13,651 nucleotides of DNA from Candidatus Methanogasteraceae archaeon UBA261 (GTDB lineage: Archaea; Halobacteriota; Methanosarcinia; Methanosarcinales; Methanogasteraceae): contig DAWR01000220.1 in the NCBI GenBank assembly GCA_002506015.1, forward strand, positions 1-13,651. The letters are read 5' to 3'. Made by a program: the position numbers and the translations under genes. Positions 1 to 6,233 of this stretch are shown piece by piece (positions within the stretch are counted from its first letter, which is position 1; each line of letters begins with the position of its first letter). The notes under the pieces were generated by a model. It saw only the letters and a list, made by a program, of their open reading frames with translations. It was not told the origin of the DNA and made no database searches.

Positions 1-1
1 C

Positions 2-322
2 GGGGATGCCGCGGGAGATGGTGAGGGTTCGGATGCAAGCGAGGTGGGGGTGAATTGGCATCTTCCGGTGGCGAAACGCTCACCTGAACCGGGCGGCGCA
101 CAGAAAACGGATCATTACGAAGATTCGGCGTTTGTTGATCCGGATTCTGCTGCAGACAAACCACATAAAGGTGTGGTGGATTGGGCTGGTGATGATCTGT
201 ATCATGGGTGCGGTTGTAACTACTCAGGTATGTTGATCGGTCTCCTGGTTACATCCGGTACTTTCCGCTTGAAAGCCAGATCAGTGGACACAAGGCCCAA
301 ATCAGCGGCAACTTCAAAGTGA
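2..322 (+). CDS. Possible 3' end of an unrecognised hydrophilic protein, cut by the left edge
   Basis: The frame starting at base 2 is open from the window edge to a TGA at 320-322, about 106 codons. The first ATG is at 218 and a GTG lies at 44, so the start is probably outside the window. The first part is acidic and Gly/Ser-rich, followed by a polar stretch rich in Asp, Lys and His with a Cys-Gly-Cys at about 210-218. The last 30 residues differ in character (more basic and hydrophobic), which may mean the true gene was interrupted and the tail is fortuitous. I recognise no family. It could be a surface-protein tail or simply a chance open frame. Confidence 0.3.
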   Translation, partial: GDAAGDGEGSDASEVGVNWHLPVAKRSPEPGGAQKTDHYEDSAFVDPDSAADKPHKGVVDWAGDDLYHGCGCNYSGMLIGLLVTSGTFRLKARSVDTRPKSAATSK

Positions 323-447
323 ACAATATCTTTATCTCTGGTAGGACAACAAATCGTATTGTAATGAAGTGAGATGCCTCGGGAATTGAAGCGGTGTGGT
401 ATTGCGCCATTCACTCGGGCAGAATTGAACGATGAGAGGTAACAGAG
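323..447. other. Intergenic leader region of the small Cys protein
   Basis: No gene is visible. The last bases hold a Shine-Dalgarno-like AGAGGT at 435-440, 7 nt before the ATG at 448. An AT-rich stretch (about 350-365, TCGTATTGTAATG) could hold the promoter, but I see no clean TATA box. Confidence 0.3.
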
Positions 448-666
448 ATGGTACAATGTGAATACACGACAATTTGCGCATTCTTCAATGGTGGGATGGC
501 AGATAGGCCTGCAATTGCAAATGTGATGAAGAAAAGGTACTGTGCTAGGAACCCGCCCGCATGTGCGAGGTACATGGTTCTAAAGACATTCGGAAAAGAC
601 CGGGTTCCAGTAGACTTAGTCCCGAATGATGTGGATCTAGCCAAAAACATCATTGCGGAAGGGTAA
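448..666 (+). CDS. Small conserved Cys-containing protein, function unknown
   Basis: A 72-residue protein with an AGAGGT ribosome binding site 7 nt upstream of its ATG. Its pattern is familiar from short uncharacterised proteins of anaerobic archaea and Deltaproteobacteria: Cys10-Ala-Phe-Phe-Asn, a Met-Ala-Asp-x-Pro segment, Lys-Arg-Tyr-Cys at 29-32, Cys-Ala-Arg-Tyr at 39-42, then a C-terminal Pro-x-Asp-Leu-x-Pro-Asn segment. The four cysteines (4, 10, 32, 39) suggest metal binding or redox chemistry, but that is inference. It stands alone and is followed by a terminator-like hairpin at 723-749, so it is probably a monocistronic unit. No biochemical role is known to me, and no signal peptide or membrane segment is visible. 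Confidence 0.75.
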   Translation: MVQCEYTTICAFFNGGMADRPAIANVMKKRYCARNPPACARYMVLKTFGKDRVPVDLVPNDVDLAKNIIAEG

Positions 667-722
667 GTGGAAGGGTGCTGCCGTGGACATGGACGCGGCG
701 CGTGATTGGCCGGATAATTTGC

Positions 723-749
723 GCGTGACCTTGTTACGCACTCGTTTTT
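723..749 (+). terminator. Stem-loop plus T tract after the small Cys gene
   Basis: GCGTGAC (723-729), a 3-nt loop and GTTACGC (733-739) form a 7-bp stem with one G-T pair. Five T residues follow at 745-749. It lies 57 nt after the stop at 666 and would end that transcript. Confidence 0.5.
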
Positions 750-874
750 AGAGGGGGGTTTGTATGTGTTTAGCTGAGGCGGAACTGTCGATTTTTTCAG
801 TGAGCTCGTCATGCCATTAGATTCTATCGCAGGGTGTGCATAGGACTGCAGAGGGTTGAAAACTGTCTCAAAAC

Positions 875-908
875 TCTACGCCCTCCGTGTTCTCCGCGGT
901 GGTAAACC
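875..908 (-). repeat. Degenerate 9-nt-period repeat, copy 1
   Basis: Minus strand reads CACCGCGGAGAACACGGAGG then GCGTAGAG: units like GCGGAGAAC, ACGGAGGGC, GTAGAG. It lies inside the inverted repeat ACTGTCTCAAAA (862-873) / TTTTCAGACAGT (915-926), one mismatch. Similar phrases (GCAGAGGACACAGAG) occur between genes in many anaerobe genomes. Confidence 0.45.
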
Positions 909-917
909 ACTTGATTT

Positions 918-1156
918 TCAGACAGTACCGAAGACCACAAAATGTTCCGCATCAGTTACGAGTCCGCCAACCTCTTCAGTATCAAGAATGAGGGACTTTT
1001 TAATTTTTTCTGGTCGAGTCAAAAACGACCAAAGCAAGCCATGCATGAGACAAATATCTCGGACAGTCTCATCGAAGAACAGAAAACAATACCCAAAATC
1101 CGTAAATCTTCAGTCAATTCTTTAGCCATCTTTCTGCCTTGCAATTGGATGCCCAT
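918..1156 (-). pseudogene. Possible decayed minus-strand coding remnant
   Basis: One minus-strand frame runs from an ATG at 1156 to a TGA at 1019-1021 (45 codons). A second frame overlaps it and runs from about 1118 to a TGA at 918-920. The second frame reads like a soluble protein end, with segments such as RPEKIKKSLILDTEEVGG. The two could be joined by one frameshift near 1080. No family is recognised and the composition is AT-richer than the neighbouring genes. This may be chance. Confidence 0.18.
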
Positions 1157-1275
1157 TGATTTTGATCTATATAATTGTGGTCATGCTTCTTACATAACGA
1201 TACTCGCCACCTCGCTATAAACAACCTCCTGGAAGGTAATCATTCTCCGAAATGATCCCCTGATCACGACGCAAT

Positions 1276-1283
1276 GTTAAATA
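1276..1283 (+). promoter_or_regulatory. TATA-like box of the mptD-fwdB-fwdD operon
   Basis: GTTAAATA is centred about 28 bp upstream of the mptD ATG (1308), and no Shine-Dalgarno sequence precedes that ATG. This spacing fits a leaderless archaeal transcript starting at or next to the start codon. Confidence 0.4.
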
Positions 1284-1307
1284 CCACCGCGGACACCAGT
1301 CACCATA

Positions 1308-1661
1308 ATGACGGAGATAACAGACCGGGACAGCGCCCTCTTCGAGGCGGGAATCAAGCTTGGCGCCCTGTATCACCAGTTCGTTGGCTCTCCGGTAAGT
1401 CCGGACACTGCCGGCAGTCTGGAGCGGGCGATTCAGAACAGCATATCGTTGCAGCCGCACGTACAGTCGATTACAGTTGCAATCGATCGTGAGATGATAA
1501 AGAGTTCGCTAAACGACTTCGGATACTGCGAGCTCGCTGGCAAGATGCTCGATGTGATGGCGACAATCAGATACGGCAGCGCACTCGTGCACGCAGGTAT
1601 GCGATACGACGAAGATTCCGACTATCCGATGATGTTTGTAGAAGGAATCGAGGCGAGATAA
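1308..1661 (+). CDS. mptD: Archaeal dihydroneopterin aldolase MptD
   Basis: A 117-residue protein of the archaeal MptD family (formerly DUF372). This enzyme cleaves 7,8-dihydroneopterin to 6-hydroxymethyl-dihydropterin and glycolaldehyde in tetrahydromethanopterin biosynthesis. It is small, cytosolic and unrelated to bacterial FolB. The family signature is clear: an N-terminal Thr-Asp-Arg-(x)3-Phe-Glu-Ala-Gly-Ile helix followed by LGALYHQFVGSPVS (residues 18-31), then the LQPHVQ segment and a C-terminal region around YGSALVHAGMRYDEDSDYP. The length is normal for the family. The stop codon overlaps the fwdB start (TAATG at 1659-1663), so the gene is cotranscribed with fwdB and fwdD. This links synthesis of the C1 carrier with the enzyme that feeds it. 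The ATG is preferred for its fit to the family N-terminus and the TATA-like box 28 bp upstream. Confidence 0.9.
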   Translation: MTEITDRDSALFEAGIKLGALYHQFVGSPVSPDTAGSLERAIQNSISLQPHVQSITVAIDREMIKSSLNDFGYCELAGKMLDVMATIRYGSALVHAGMRYDEDSDYPMMFVEGIEAR

Positions 1662-2797
1662 TGATCTGCACGGGCTGTGCGCTTCTGTGCGACGATATCG
1701 AAGAGAATGACTGCGTGAAACATGCATGCCGGATCGGAAGAGCGCATATCACGAGCATGCAGGAGACCCGTCCGATGGTTGCCCAAGAGATTGTGGGGAT
1801 GGATGTTGCGATCAAAAGTGCGGCAGACATTCTCGCAGACGCAGAGAACCCTATCTTCGTCGGGTTTGGAAATTGCATCACAGAGACACAAGAAACCGGA
1901 ATTACGCTTGCAGAGAAGATTGGCGCCGGCATACAAACATTCCACACCGAAATTTTTGACGATATCCTCGATGGGGCTCTCAAGACATGCACGCTTCCCG
2001 AGGTTAGGGATTATGCGGACGTTGTCGTATTCTGGGGAACCGATCCCATGAACACACACCCGCGACTGTTATCGAAGTACGCATACTACCCACGCGGCGA
2101 GAAACGGCAACGCGGATGGGAGGAGGACCGGACCGCAATCACAATTGACATCCGCGAGTCATACACCGCGAGCATCTGCCGGGATACGCACATAATCCCT
2201 CCGCACGGGCACGCTGATTTCATGGGCGCACTCATGGATGCGCTCCGAAACAAAGTTCCGAAGACTGCGTATGACAAGAAACGGATACTGAAACTCGCAG
2301 GCGTCCTGAAGAAAGCCGAGTTCGGGGTACTCTTCGCGGGAGCTGATCTGATCAGGTCGGTTCCGCGGGATATGCTCATACGGCTGATGGAACAACTGAA
2401 CAGCGTCTCTGATTTCCGGATTCTTCCGCTGGTTCCGGGATACAATCTGCGCTCGATTGCCGCACAGTTGCATGGTCGTCCGGATCGTGGTGATGGTGGT
2501 GCCGGTAGTGGCAGTGGTGTGGATCTGCAGGATTCGGATTGCGTCCTCTGTCTCGGATTTGATCTCATGAATTCGCTTCCCGCAGATCGCATAAATGGGA
2601 AGACGATCGTGATTGATCCAAATGAGACACTGCAATCAAGGTATGCCGATGTTGTGATCCCGTGTGCTGCAGGCGGTGTTGATTGTGCCGGAACTGCGGT
2701 GCGAATGGACGGAATCAATGTCGAACTCCTGCAAAGCAGGGAGAGCGAGCGTATATCCGATCAGGAGATCATGCGGCAACTGCTCGAGGTGGTCTGA
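1661..2797 (+). CDS. fwdB: Divergent formylmethanofuran dehydrogenase subunit B, metal-ligand Cys missing
   Basis: A 378-residue FwdB/FmdB-like protein. Family members form the W- or Mo-bis(pyranopterin) subunit that reduces CO2, or oxidises the formyl group, in the first C1 step. The N-terminal [4Fe-4S] motif is intact: Cys3, Cys6, Cys10 and Cys23 followed by Arg-Ile-Gly. The FWGTDPMNTHPR segment (124-135) matches the family's pterin-binding region and the C-terminus is family-like. Two things are odd. Where the family has Ser-Val-Cys/Sec-His-Gly-Pro, this protein reads Thr-Phe94-His95-Thr, so the metal-ligating Cys/Sec seems replaced by Phe while His is kept. The protein is also about 50 residues short: a segment after residue 270 is replaced by a Gly/Ser-rich linker (277-286). 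It may be catalytically altered, or a paralogue with a different partner set. The start overlaps mptD by 1 nt and GAGG lies about 7 nt upstream. The family call is firm; activity is uncertain. Confidence 0.85.
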   Translation: MICTGCALLCDDIEENDCVKHACRIGRAHITSMQETRPMVAQEIVGMDVAIKSAADILADAENPIFVGFGNCITETQETGITLAEKIGAGIQTFHTEIFDDILDGALKTCTLPEVRDYADVVVFWGTDPMNTHPRLLSKYAYYPRGEKRQRGWEEDRTAITIDIRESYTASICRDTHIIPPHGHADFMGALMDALRNKVPKTAYDKKRILKLAGVLKKAEFGVLFAGADLIRSVPRDMLIRLMEQLNSVSDFRILPLVPGYNLRSIAAQLHGRPDRGDGGAGSGSGVDLQDSDCVLCLGFDLMNSLPADRINGKTIVIDPNETLQSRYADVVIPCAAGGVDCAGTAVRMDGINVELLQSRESERISDQEIMRQLLEVV

Positions 2798-2798
2798 G

Positions 2799-3197
2799 AT
2801 GGGAAATGCGATGAAAATGGATCTGGGCTTCGACGAGTTTTTGGCAGTCCCGGAATACACCATTCTGGTTGTCACGTATCCTGACATCTTCCAGACCGAG
2901 GCGAAGTTACTGCACGGAAAATTCAGCGAGGAGTATCGGGATCTGTCGGCAGTAATCGTGCTTGATTCGGAGGATCTGGCGAAGATCGGGGTTAAAGAGG
3001 GGGATACCGTAAAAATAAGCACTGAACATGGTTCTGTCGTCGCAACGGTGAAAGAATCTGAGAAAGAGCATCCCGGAATTGGATATATGCCGGAGGGTGC
3101 ATGGTCAAACGTTCTTGGTCTGGGTCCGGTATCTGCGAAGGTGAGTAAATCAGGGCAGAGTGTGCCTGCAATCGATGAGCTGATACCCGCCCGGTGA
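2799..3197 (+). CDS. fwdD: Formylmethanofuran dehydrogenase subunit D, pterin dinucleotide-binding
   Basis: A 132-residue FwdD-like protein of the molybdopterin-dinucleotide-binding fold (double-psi beta barrel), which caps the pterin cofactor held by FwdB. Recognisable parts are LLHGKFSEEYRDLSAVIVL (about residues 32-50), the DLAKIGVKEGDTVKI segment, and a GYMPEGAWSNVLG stretch equivalent to the family's phosphate/pterin-contacting loop. The C-terminus lacks the Gly-Met-Pro-x-Phe-Lys ending usual in FwdD, so it is as divergent as its fwdB neighbour. The ATG at 2799 starts one base after the fwdB stop, with GAGGTGG (2785-2791) 7 nt upstream. A longer in-frame reading back to 2664 would lie inside fwdB and is not supported. 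No fwdA, fwdC or fwdE-G is in the window, so the remaining subunits must be encoded elsewhere or be absent. Confidence 0.82.
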   Translation: MGNAMKMDLGFDEFLAVPEYTILVVTYPDIFQTEAKLLHGKFSEEYRDLSAVIVLDSEDLAKIGVKEGDTVKISTEHGSVVATVKESEKEHPGIGYMPEGAWSNVLGLGPVSAKVSKSGQSVPAIDELIPAR

Positions 3198-3519
3198 TCG
3201 CAGGCTCATTCCGTAATTTGCGTACACCCAATCACACTGACAAACATAGTGAATGAGTGGAGAGACTCAACACGTCGTTTACGATTTTATAGTTCTGATG
3301 GATTCTGCGATCGCCGACGGTAGCTCCCTCGCGTATGTGGAAAAACGCGGGCGGGCCTCTCCCAACTTTACGTCTCTCTCACCTCTGCGACCTTACGTTA
3401 GATCAGTGGAACGAGAAAGACGCTATGGCGCAAGGTTTTGCGCTATGGAACCATCACGAGAGCGGAGTTAACTGTGGGAAAGGTTGGTTGAAGATTGTTG
3501 AAAACCCCAATCCGCACAA
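3198..3519. other. Convergent intergenic region with a strong palindrome
   Basis: Lies between the ends of fwdD (+) and the PIN gene (-). No convincing gene is seen; the open frames here have no recognisable family and poor start signals. A perfect stem GCGCAA (3428-3433) / TTGCGC (3438-3443) with loop GGTT is flanked by the direct repeat CGCTATGG (3421-3428 and 3441-3448). It could act as a terminator or RNA processing hairpin, though no T tract follows. Confidence 0.4.
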
Positions 3520-3984
3520 TCATAGAATCGAAAGTGCTTCTTTTGCGTCATGAACTGTTAATTGCAGTTGATTGGTGAGATAGTGCAGGACGTCTGCGTG
3601 CTGTTCCGCCTTTTCGGTTTCGCCCTTCCCGAAATCACTATCCTCTGTGATGATATACCGAGCGTCTCTTGTTTCAAGTGCCAATGCTACAAGGATGCGA
3701 TCGACTTCGCCTGTGAAATCCATCTCATCCAACGTGTCCATAATTCTTTTATTCGGTGTTGCGGGCGAATAGGAGATTTTATAGCCAGTTTCCATTTCTT
3801 TGTACCACTTTTCAAAGAATTCGTACTCTCTGGCATTTTTCCAATATTCGCCCCGCACCTTATTTTCGTTATCATGCAATATCTTATGGCTCGACCCGGA
3901 TAGTATCTTCAGCATCACATGCATACAATCAAGGTTGTAATCACATGCCTTGCAGATTATGTTGGTATCAAGCGCTATTTTCAC
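3520..3984 (-). CDS. PIN-domain protein (predicted RNase), partner of the upstream ATPase
   Basis: A 154-residue protein with a PIN-like fold, usually a Mg2+-dependent ribonuclease. Expected acidic residues are visible: Asp6-Thr-Asn8 in the first strand, Glu46 in Arg-Gly-Glu-Tyr, Asp95 in Glu-Val-Asp-Arg, and Glu114-Asp-Ser-Asp117-Phe near the end. I start it at GTG 3984, which has a strong Shine-Dalgarno GAGGAG 5 nt upstream; a GTG at 4002 would add six residues but overlaps that site. The start lies inside the last codons of the upstream ATPase gene (17-nt overlap), so the two are translationally coupled. PIN proteins of this type are often toxins of toxin-antitoxin pairs or nuclease effectors of defence systems. 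No VapB-like antitoxin is next to it; the partner is an ATPase. Substrate and role are inference. Confidence 0.75.
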   Translation of the reverse strand: MKIALDTNIICKACDYNLDCMHVMLKILSGSSHKILHDNENKVRGEYWKNAREYEFFEKWYKEMETGYKISYSPATPNKRIMDTLDEMDFTGEVDRILVALALETRDARYIITEDSDFGKGETEKAEQHADVLHYLTNQLQLTVHDAKEALSIL

Positions 3985-5308
3985 ACTCAGTCTCCTCGGC
4001 ACGTCTTTTTGCGATCTCTTCGGTTATTCGCATAGTCTCCTCAAAATCATCAGAGAAAAACGTCCTGAATCCCCCCGGAACATTTACCATCTGCCCGTAA
4101 TCATCCAGTTCGATTCTTGAAACCACGCTCTCTCCATCCTTCCGCTCGACGAAATATATCCCCACCAGCTCCTTCGGTATTTTCTGCTCGGCTATGCGTC
4201 TTCGCAAGCGGAGCATGATGTGTTCGCTGTGCGTCTCCACGATCATGGACTTTTTCTGTTCTGCAAGCGCTATGAACAGGTCCCCTAAATTTGCCTGTGC
4301 GCGTGGATGGAGATGGATCTCTGGCTGTTCTAACAGGATGGTCTGCTCATCTCCCGCAGCATACCCTTGAATCAGAACCGGCAGAAGCTGTGAGATTCCA
4401 AATCCGACATCCTTTAGATTGATCTGTATACTCAATTCATCCTTGAGCATCAGGTGCGCCATCCCCCCCTTTAGAACATCCCATTCAAGTATATAGCCCA
4501 TTTTTTCGAGCCACTGGTTCACATCGTCGATTAAATTCTGTGAATTCGCACTGTATTTATCTAGAAAGAGAATCTTCAGAGCGTCCCCCCCGTCCCCCCC
4601 GACGTCGCGTGGCGTCTCACCTGTAAATTGATATGTACGCTCCGGTTCCTGTCGAAGCGGACCGACATGCACAATATGCTGGAGATGGCTGATGATTTGG
4701 ACTGCAATATCCCGGTTCAGTTCGACCAATTCATGTAGTGGTTTACTTTCAGATTCTTTTGTTTCGGTCGGTGGTATTGTCGGTATAAAATTATACCAAA
4801 CGAGCTGCACATCGTCAAACGCATCGAAGAAATCTGATTTAAAAACAGTCTTCGCTGTTAACGAGGTAGATCTCCTACGCATACTCACAATACATTTCCT
4901 ATCGGAACCCCGCACCATATCAAACCCGAGTACCACATTGGTTCTCCTTTTTTGATTGTAAGCAACTTTTATGGATAGCAGTACCGAGTCTCCTTTGCTT
5001 AAACCGAATTCTGAAAAATCTTTCCCAACTTCGACACCAAATGAAAAGACTATCGGTTTTTTTACATCCACTTCGTGCCGAAACACCGCATCCTCGAAAC
5101 TGCCAATGTCAACACCTTTCTTGGCATAAAAAACAAAAGGATTCTCATAAGACATGTCCTCAATGCTCTGCTTCAGCATCAACAAAACATTGAGGAGCGC
5201 ACTCTTCCCAGCCGAGTTTGCACCCAGCAGCAGTATTATTGGTGGTCGCAGGTCAATCCACCCGGAATCCAGGTAGCCCTTGAATCGCTGTAATCGAATC
5301 GCTTTCAT
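3968..5308 (-). CDS. AAA/ABC-type ATPase, OLD-like, with DUF3696-like C-terminus
   Basis: A 446-residue SMC/RecF-type ATPase. The N-terminus (Ile-x-Arg-Phe-Lys-Gly-Tyr) is typical of RecF/OLD proteins. Walker A is GANSAGKS (29-36), a Q-loop Gln is at 47, the ABC signature VGFGISQ is at 301-307, Walker B LLEQPEIHLHP is at 325-335, and the switch His lies in ETHSEH (358-363). The C-terminal segment GGFRTFFSDDFEE (412-424) resembles DUF3696. There is no TOPRIM domain; instead a PIN nuclease is encoded by the overlapping downstream gene. This suggests a split ATPase-nuclease module like anti-phage or plasmid-defence systems (inference). The ATG at 5308 has GAGGG 5 nt upstream and a TATA-like box at 5341-5350. 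Three runs of seven C (4463-4469, 4585-4591, 4594-4600) lie within the gene and could be slippage-prone. The region between Walker A and the signature is not matched to a known domain. Confidence 0.82.
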   Translation of the reverse strand: MKAIRLQRFKGYLDSGWIDLRPPIILLLGANSAGKSALLNVLLMLKQSIEDMSYENPFVFYAKKGVDIGSFEDAVFRHEVDVKKPIVFSFGVEVGKDFSEFGLSKGDSVLLSIKVAYNQKRRTNVVLGFDMVRGSDRKCIVSMRRRSTSLTAKTVFKSDFFDAFDDVQLVWYNFIPTIPPTETKESESKPLHELVELNRDIAVQIISHLQHIVHVGPLRQEPERTYQFTGETPRDVGGDGGDALKILFLDKYSANSQNLIDDVNQWLEKMGYILEWDVLKGGMAHLMLKDELSIQINLKDVGFGISQLLPVLIQGYAAGDEQTILLEQPEIHLHPRAQANLGDLFIALAEQKKSMIVETHSEHIMLRLRRRIAEQKIPKELVGIYFVERKDGESVVSRIELDDYGQMVNVPGGFRTFFSDDFEETMRITEEIAKRRAEETECENSA

Positions 5309-5325
5309 CGTATCCCTCTTTCTTG

Positions 5326-5381
5326 TGGATATCCATCCATGTTATATTTTGCGTCCGGATGCTGGTTTACCGGAAACCGGC
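5326..5381 (-). promoter_or_regulatory. Promoter of the ATPase-PIN operon with two palindromes
   Basis: On the minus strand AAAATATAAC (5341-5350) is TATA-like, about 37 bp upstream of the ATG at 5308. A perfect 10-bp palindrome TGGATATCCA (5326-5335) lies between it and the expected start site. A 21-bp imperfect palindrome (5361-5381, core GGTTT...AAACC) lies just upstream. Both are well placed for repressor or autoregulator binding. The binding protein is unknown. Confidence 0.4.
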
Positions 5382-5434
5382 AACCCCGCTGTCAGAACTC
5401 CCGGATTCGAACACACGCATGCACCTCGTGCACT

Positions 5435-6211
5435 CTACACTACCCGCTCCATCTCTCCGATGTCGACCAGTTCGGAGAGCGGGTACGTGCGTATCGGTAT
5501 GCCCTGTCCCTGTACAATCGCAGTCGGGTTCGTGCCCCCGATCGCAACGATCCCTATATGATCGCGCTCTATCGGGATTCCTAGAACATCGGTGTTTGGC
5601 TCACCAACAAAGAGCACACCATCGAAACCCGCTGACCTCAGGTTCTCGAGCACATCCTCAACCCTTGTTCGCGCATAAATCGGCACAACCCGCAGATTCG
5701 CAAGGATGCTCCCTGTGCCGGTCGTGACTGCGTCCATGACCGAAGCTATGTCCTGCGACATCAGCACATCGATCGGGTCGATCGTGCTGCCCTGATATGT
5801 GACAATCTCGGTAAAGCGCAACGGAACGCCCTTCCTGATCTGCACGATGCCGCCTAAAATAGGGCGCACAGGAACACCGGCTTTCAGGAGGACGCCGTCG
5901 ATTGTGATGCTGCATGGCGTCAGGATTGCGCATTCACCATCTTTTGTCGTAACTCCTCCGAACGACGATTTGGAGCCAATCACTTTGATATATGAACCAA
6001 CGGCAATCCCGGTGCGAATCGCATCCTTGAAGATGCCCAGCACATCATCCCGATCGGATTCGGATATAAAGGACGCGTTGGTCGCAATTGTGCCGCTTCC
6101 CCTGACTGGATCAAAGGTCATCTGATGCATCACATTATTGATCCGCGAAATCGAGAATAGGATGGGTGCGTCCCCTGAGGACTGTTGCGGGGTGATTGTT
6201 GTCCGGTTCAT
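5435..6211 (-). CDS. NrpR-domain nitrogen regulator without a DNA-binding domain
   Basis: A 258-residue protein with one NrpR (DUF128) domain. In methanogens NrpR represses nitrogen-assimilation genes and senses 2-oxoglutarate. Family-like segments are RINNVMHQMTFDPVRGSGTI, a central Cys-Ser-Ile-Thr-Ile-Asp-Gly-Val-Leu-Leu-Lys, GGIVQIRKGVPLRFTEIV, and a C-terminal VGIVAIGGTNPTA-type motif. The usual N-terminal winged helix-turn-helix is absent, so it resembles NrpRII-type partners that act with a DNA-binding NrpRI encoded elsewhere. I chose ATG 6211 because a minus-strand TATAGATA (6234-6241) lies 27 bp upstream, fitting a leaderless transcript; an upstream ATG at 6286 would add 25 basic residues of low complexity. 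Its own promoter and a 439-nt gap separate it from the KaiC gene upstream. The family is clear; the exact regulon cannot be read here. Confidence 0.85.
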   Translation of the reverse strand: MNRTTITPQQSSGDAPILFSISRINNVMHQMTFDPVRGSGTIATNASFISESDRDDVLGIFKDAIRTGIAVGSYIKVIGSKSSFGGVTTKDGECAILTPCSITIDGVLLKAGVPVRPILGGIVQIRKGVPLRFTEIVTYQGSTIDPIDVLMSQDIASVMDAVTTGTGSILANLRVVPIYARTRVEDVLENLRSAGFDGVLFVGEPNTDVLGIPIERDHIGIVAIGGTNPTAIVQGQGIPIRTYPLSELVDIGEMERVV

Positions 6212-6233
6212 ACTCTCAGACTTTCGGCTCGCG

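Larger units (their letters stand above)
750..1307. other. Gene-poor region with a degraded repeat and decayed coding-like sequence
   Basis: No intact gene is recognised. The region contains a degenerate 9-nt-period repeat (875-908) inside a 12-nt inverted repeat (862-873 / 915-926, one mismatch). It also holds two short overlapping minus-strand frames between 918 and 1156 that look like a decayed gene, a small hairpin (ATCATT 1239-1244 / AATGAT 1251-1256), and a TATA-like box just before mptD. Confidence 0.4.

Noticed and set aside
411..812. 133-codon minus-strand open frame
   Set aside because: It is antisense to the small Cys gene and its terminator, and its Ser/Pro/Arg-rich translation is typical of a shadow frame.
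862..926. Possible CRISPR-like repeat
   Set aside because: The units are degenerate, 9 nt long and have no regular spacers or adjacent cas genes.
1231..1249. NrpR operator-like GGAA...TTC upstream of mptD
   Set aside because: The spacing is wrong for GGAA-N6-TTCC and the right half-site is incomplete.
2086..2718. 210-codon minus-strand open frame within fwdB
   Set aside because: It is antisense to a clearly recognised fwdB, and its Ser/Arg/Pro-rich composition indicates a shadow frame.
3253..3553. Two 72-codon plus-strand frames after fwdD
   Set aside because: They overlap each other, have no recognisable family and lack convincing ribosome binding sites.
5395..5440. tRNA-like GTTCGAATCC on the minus strand, as in a T loop
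   Set aside because: The flanking bases (GTGTG and CCGGG) do not pair as a T stem, and no acceptor, D or anticodon arms fit around it.
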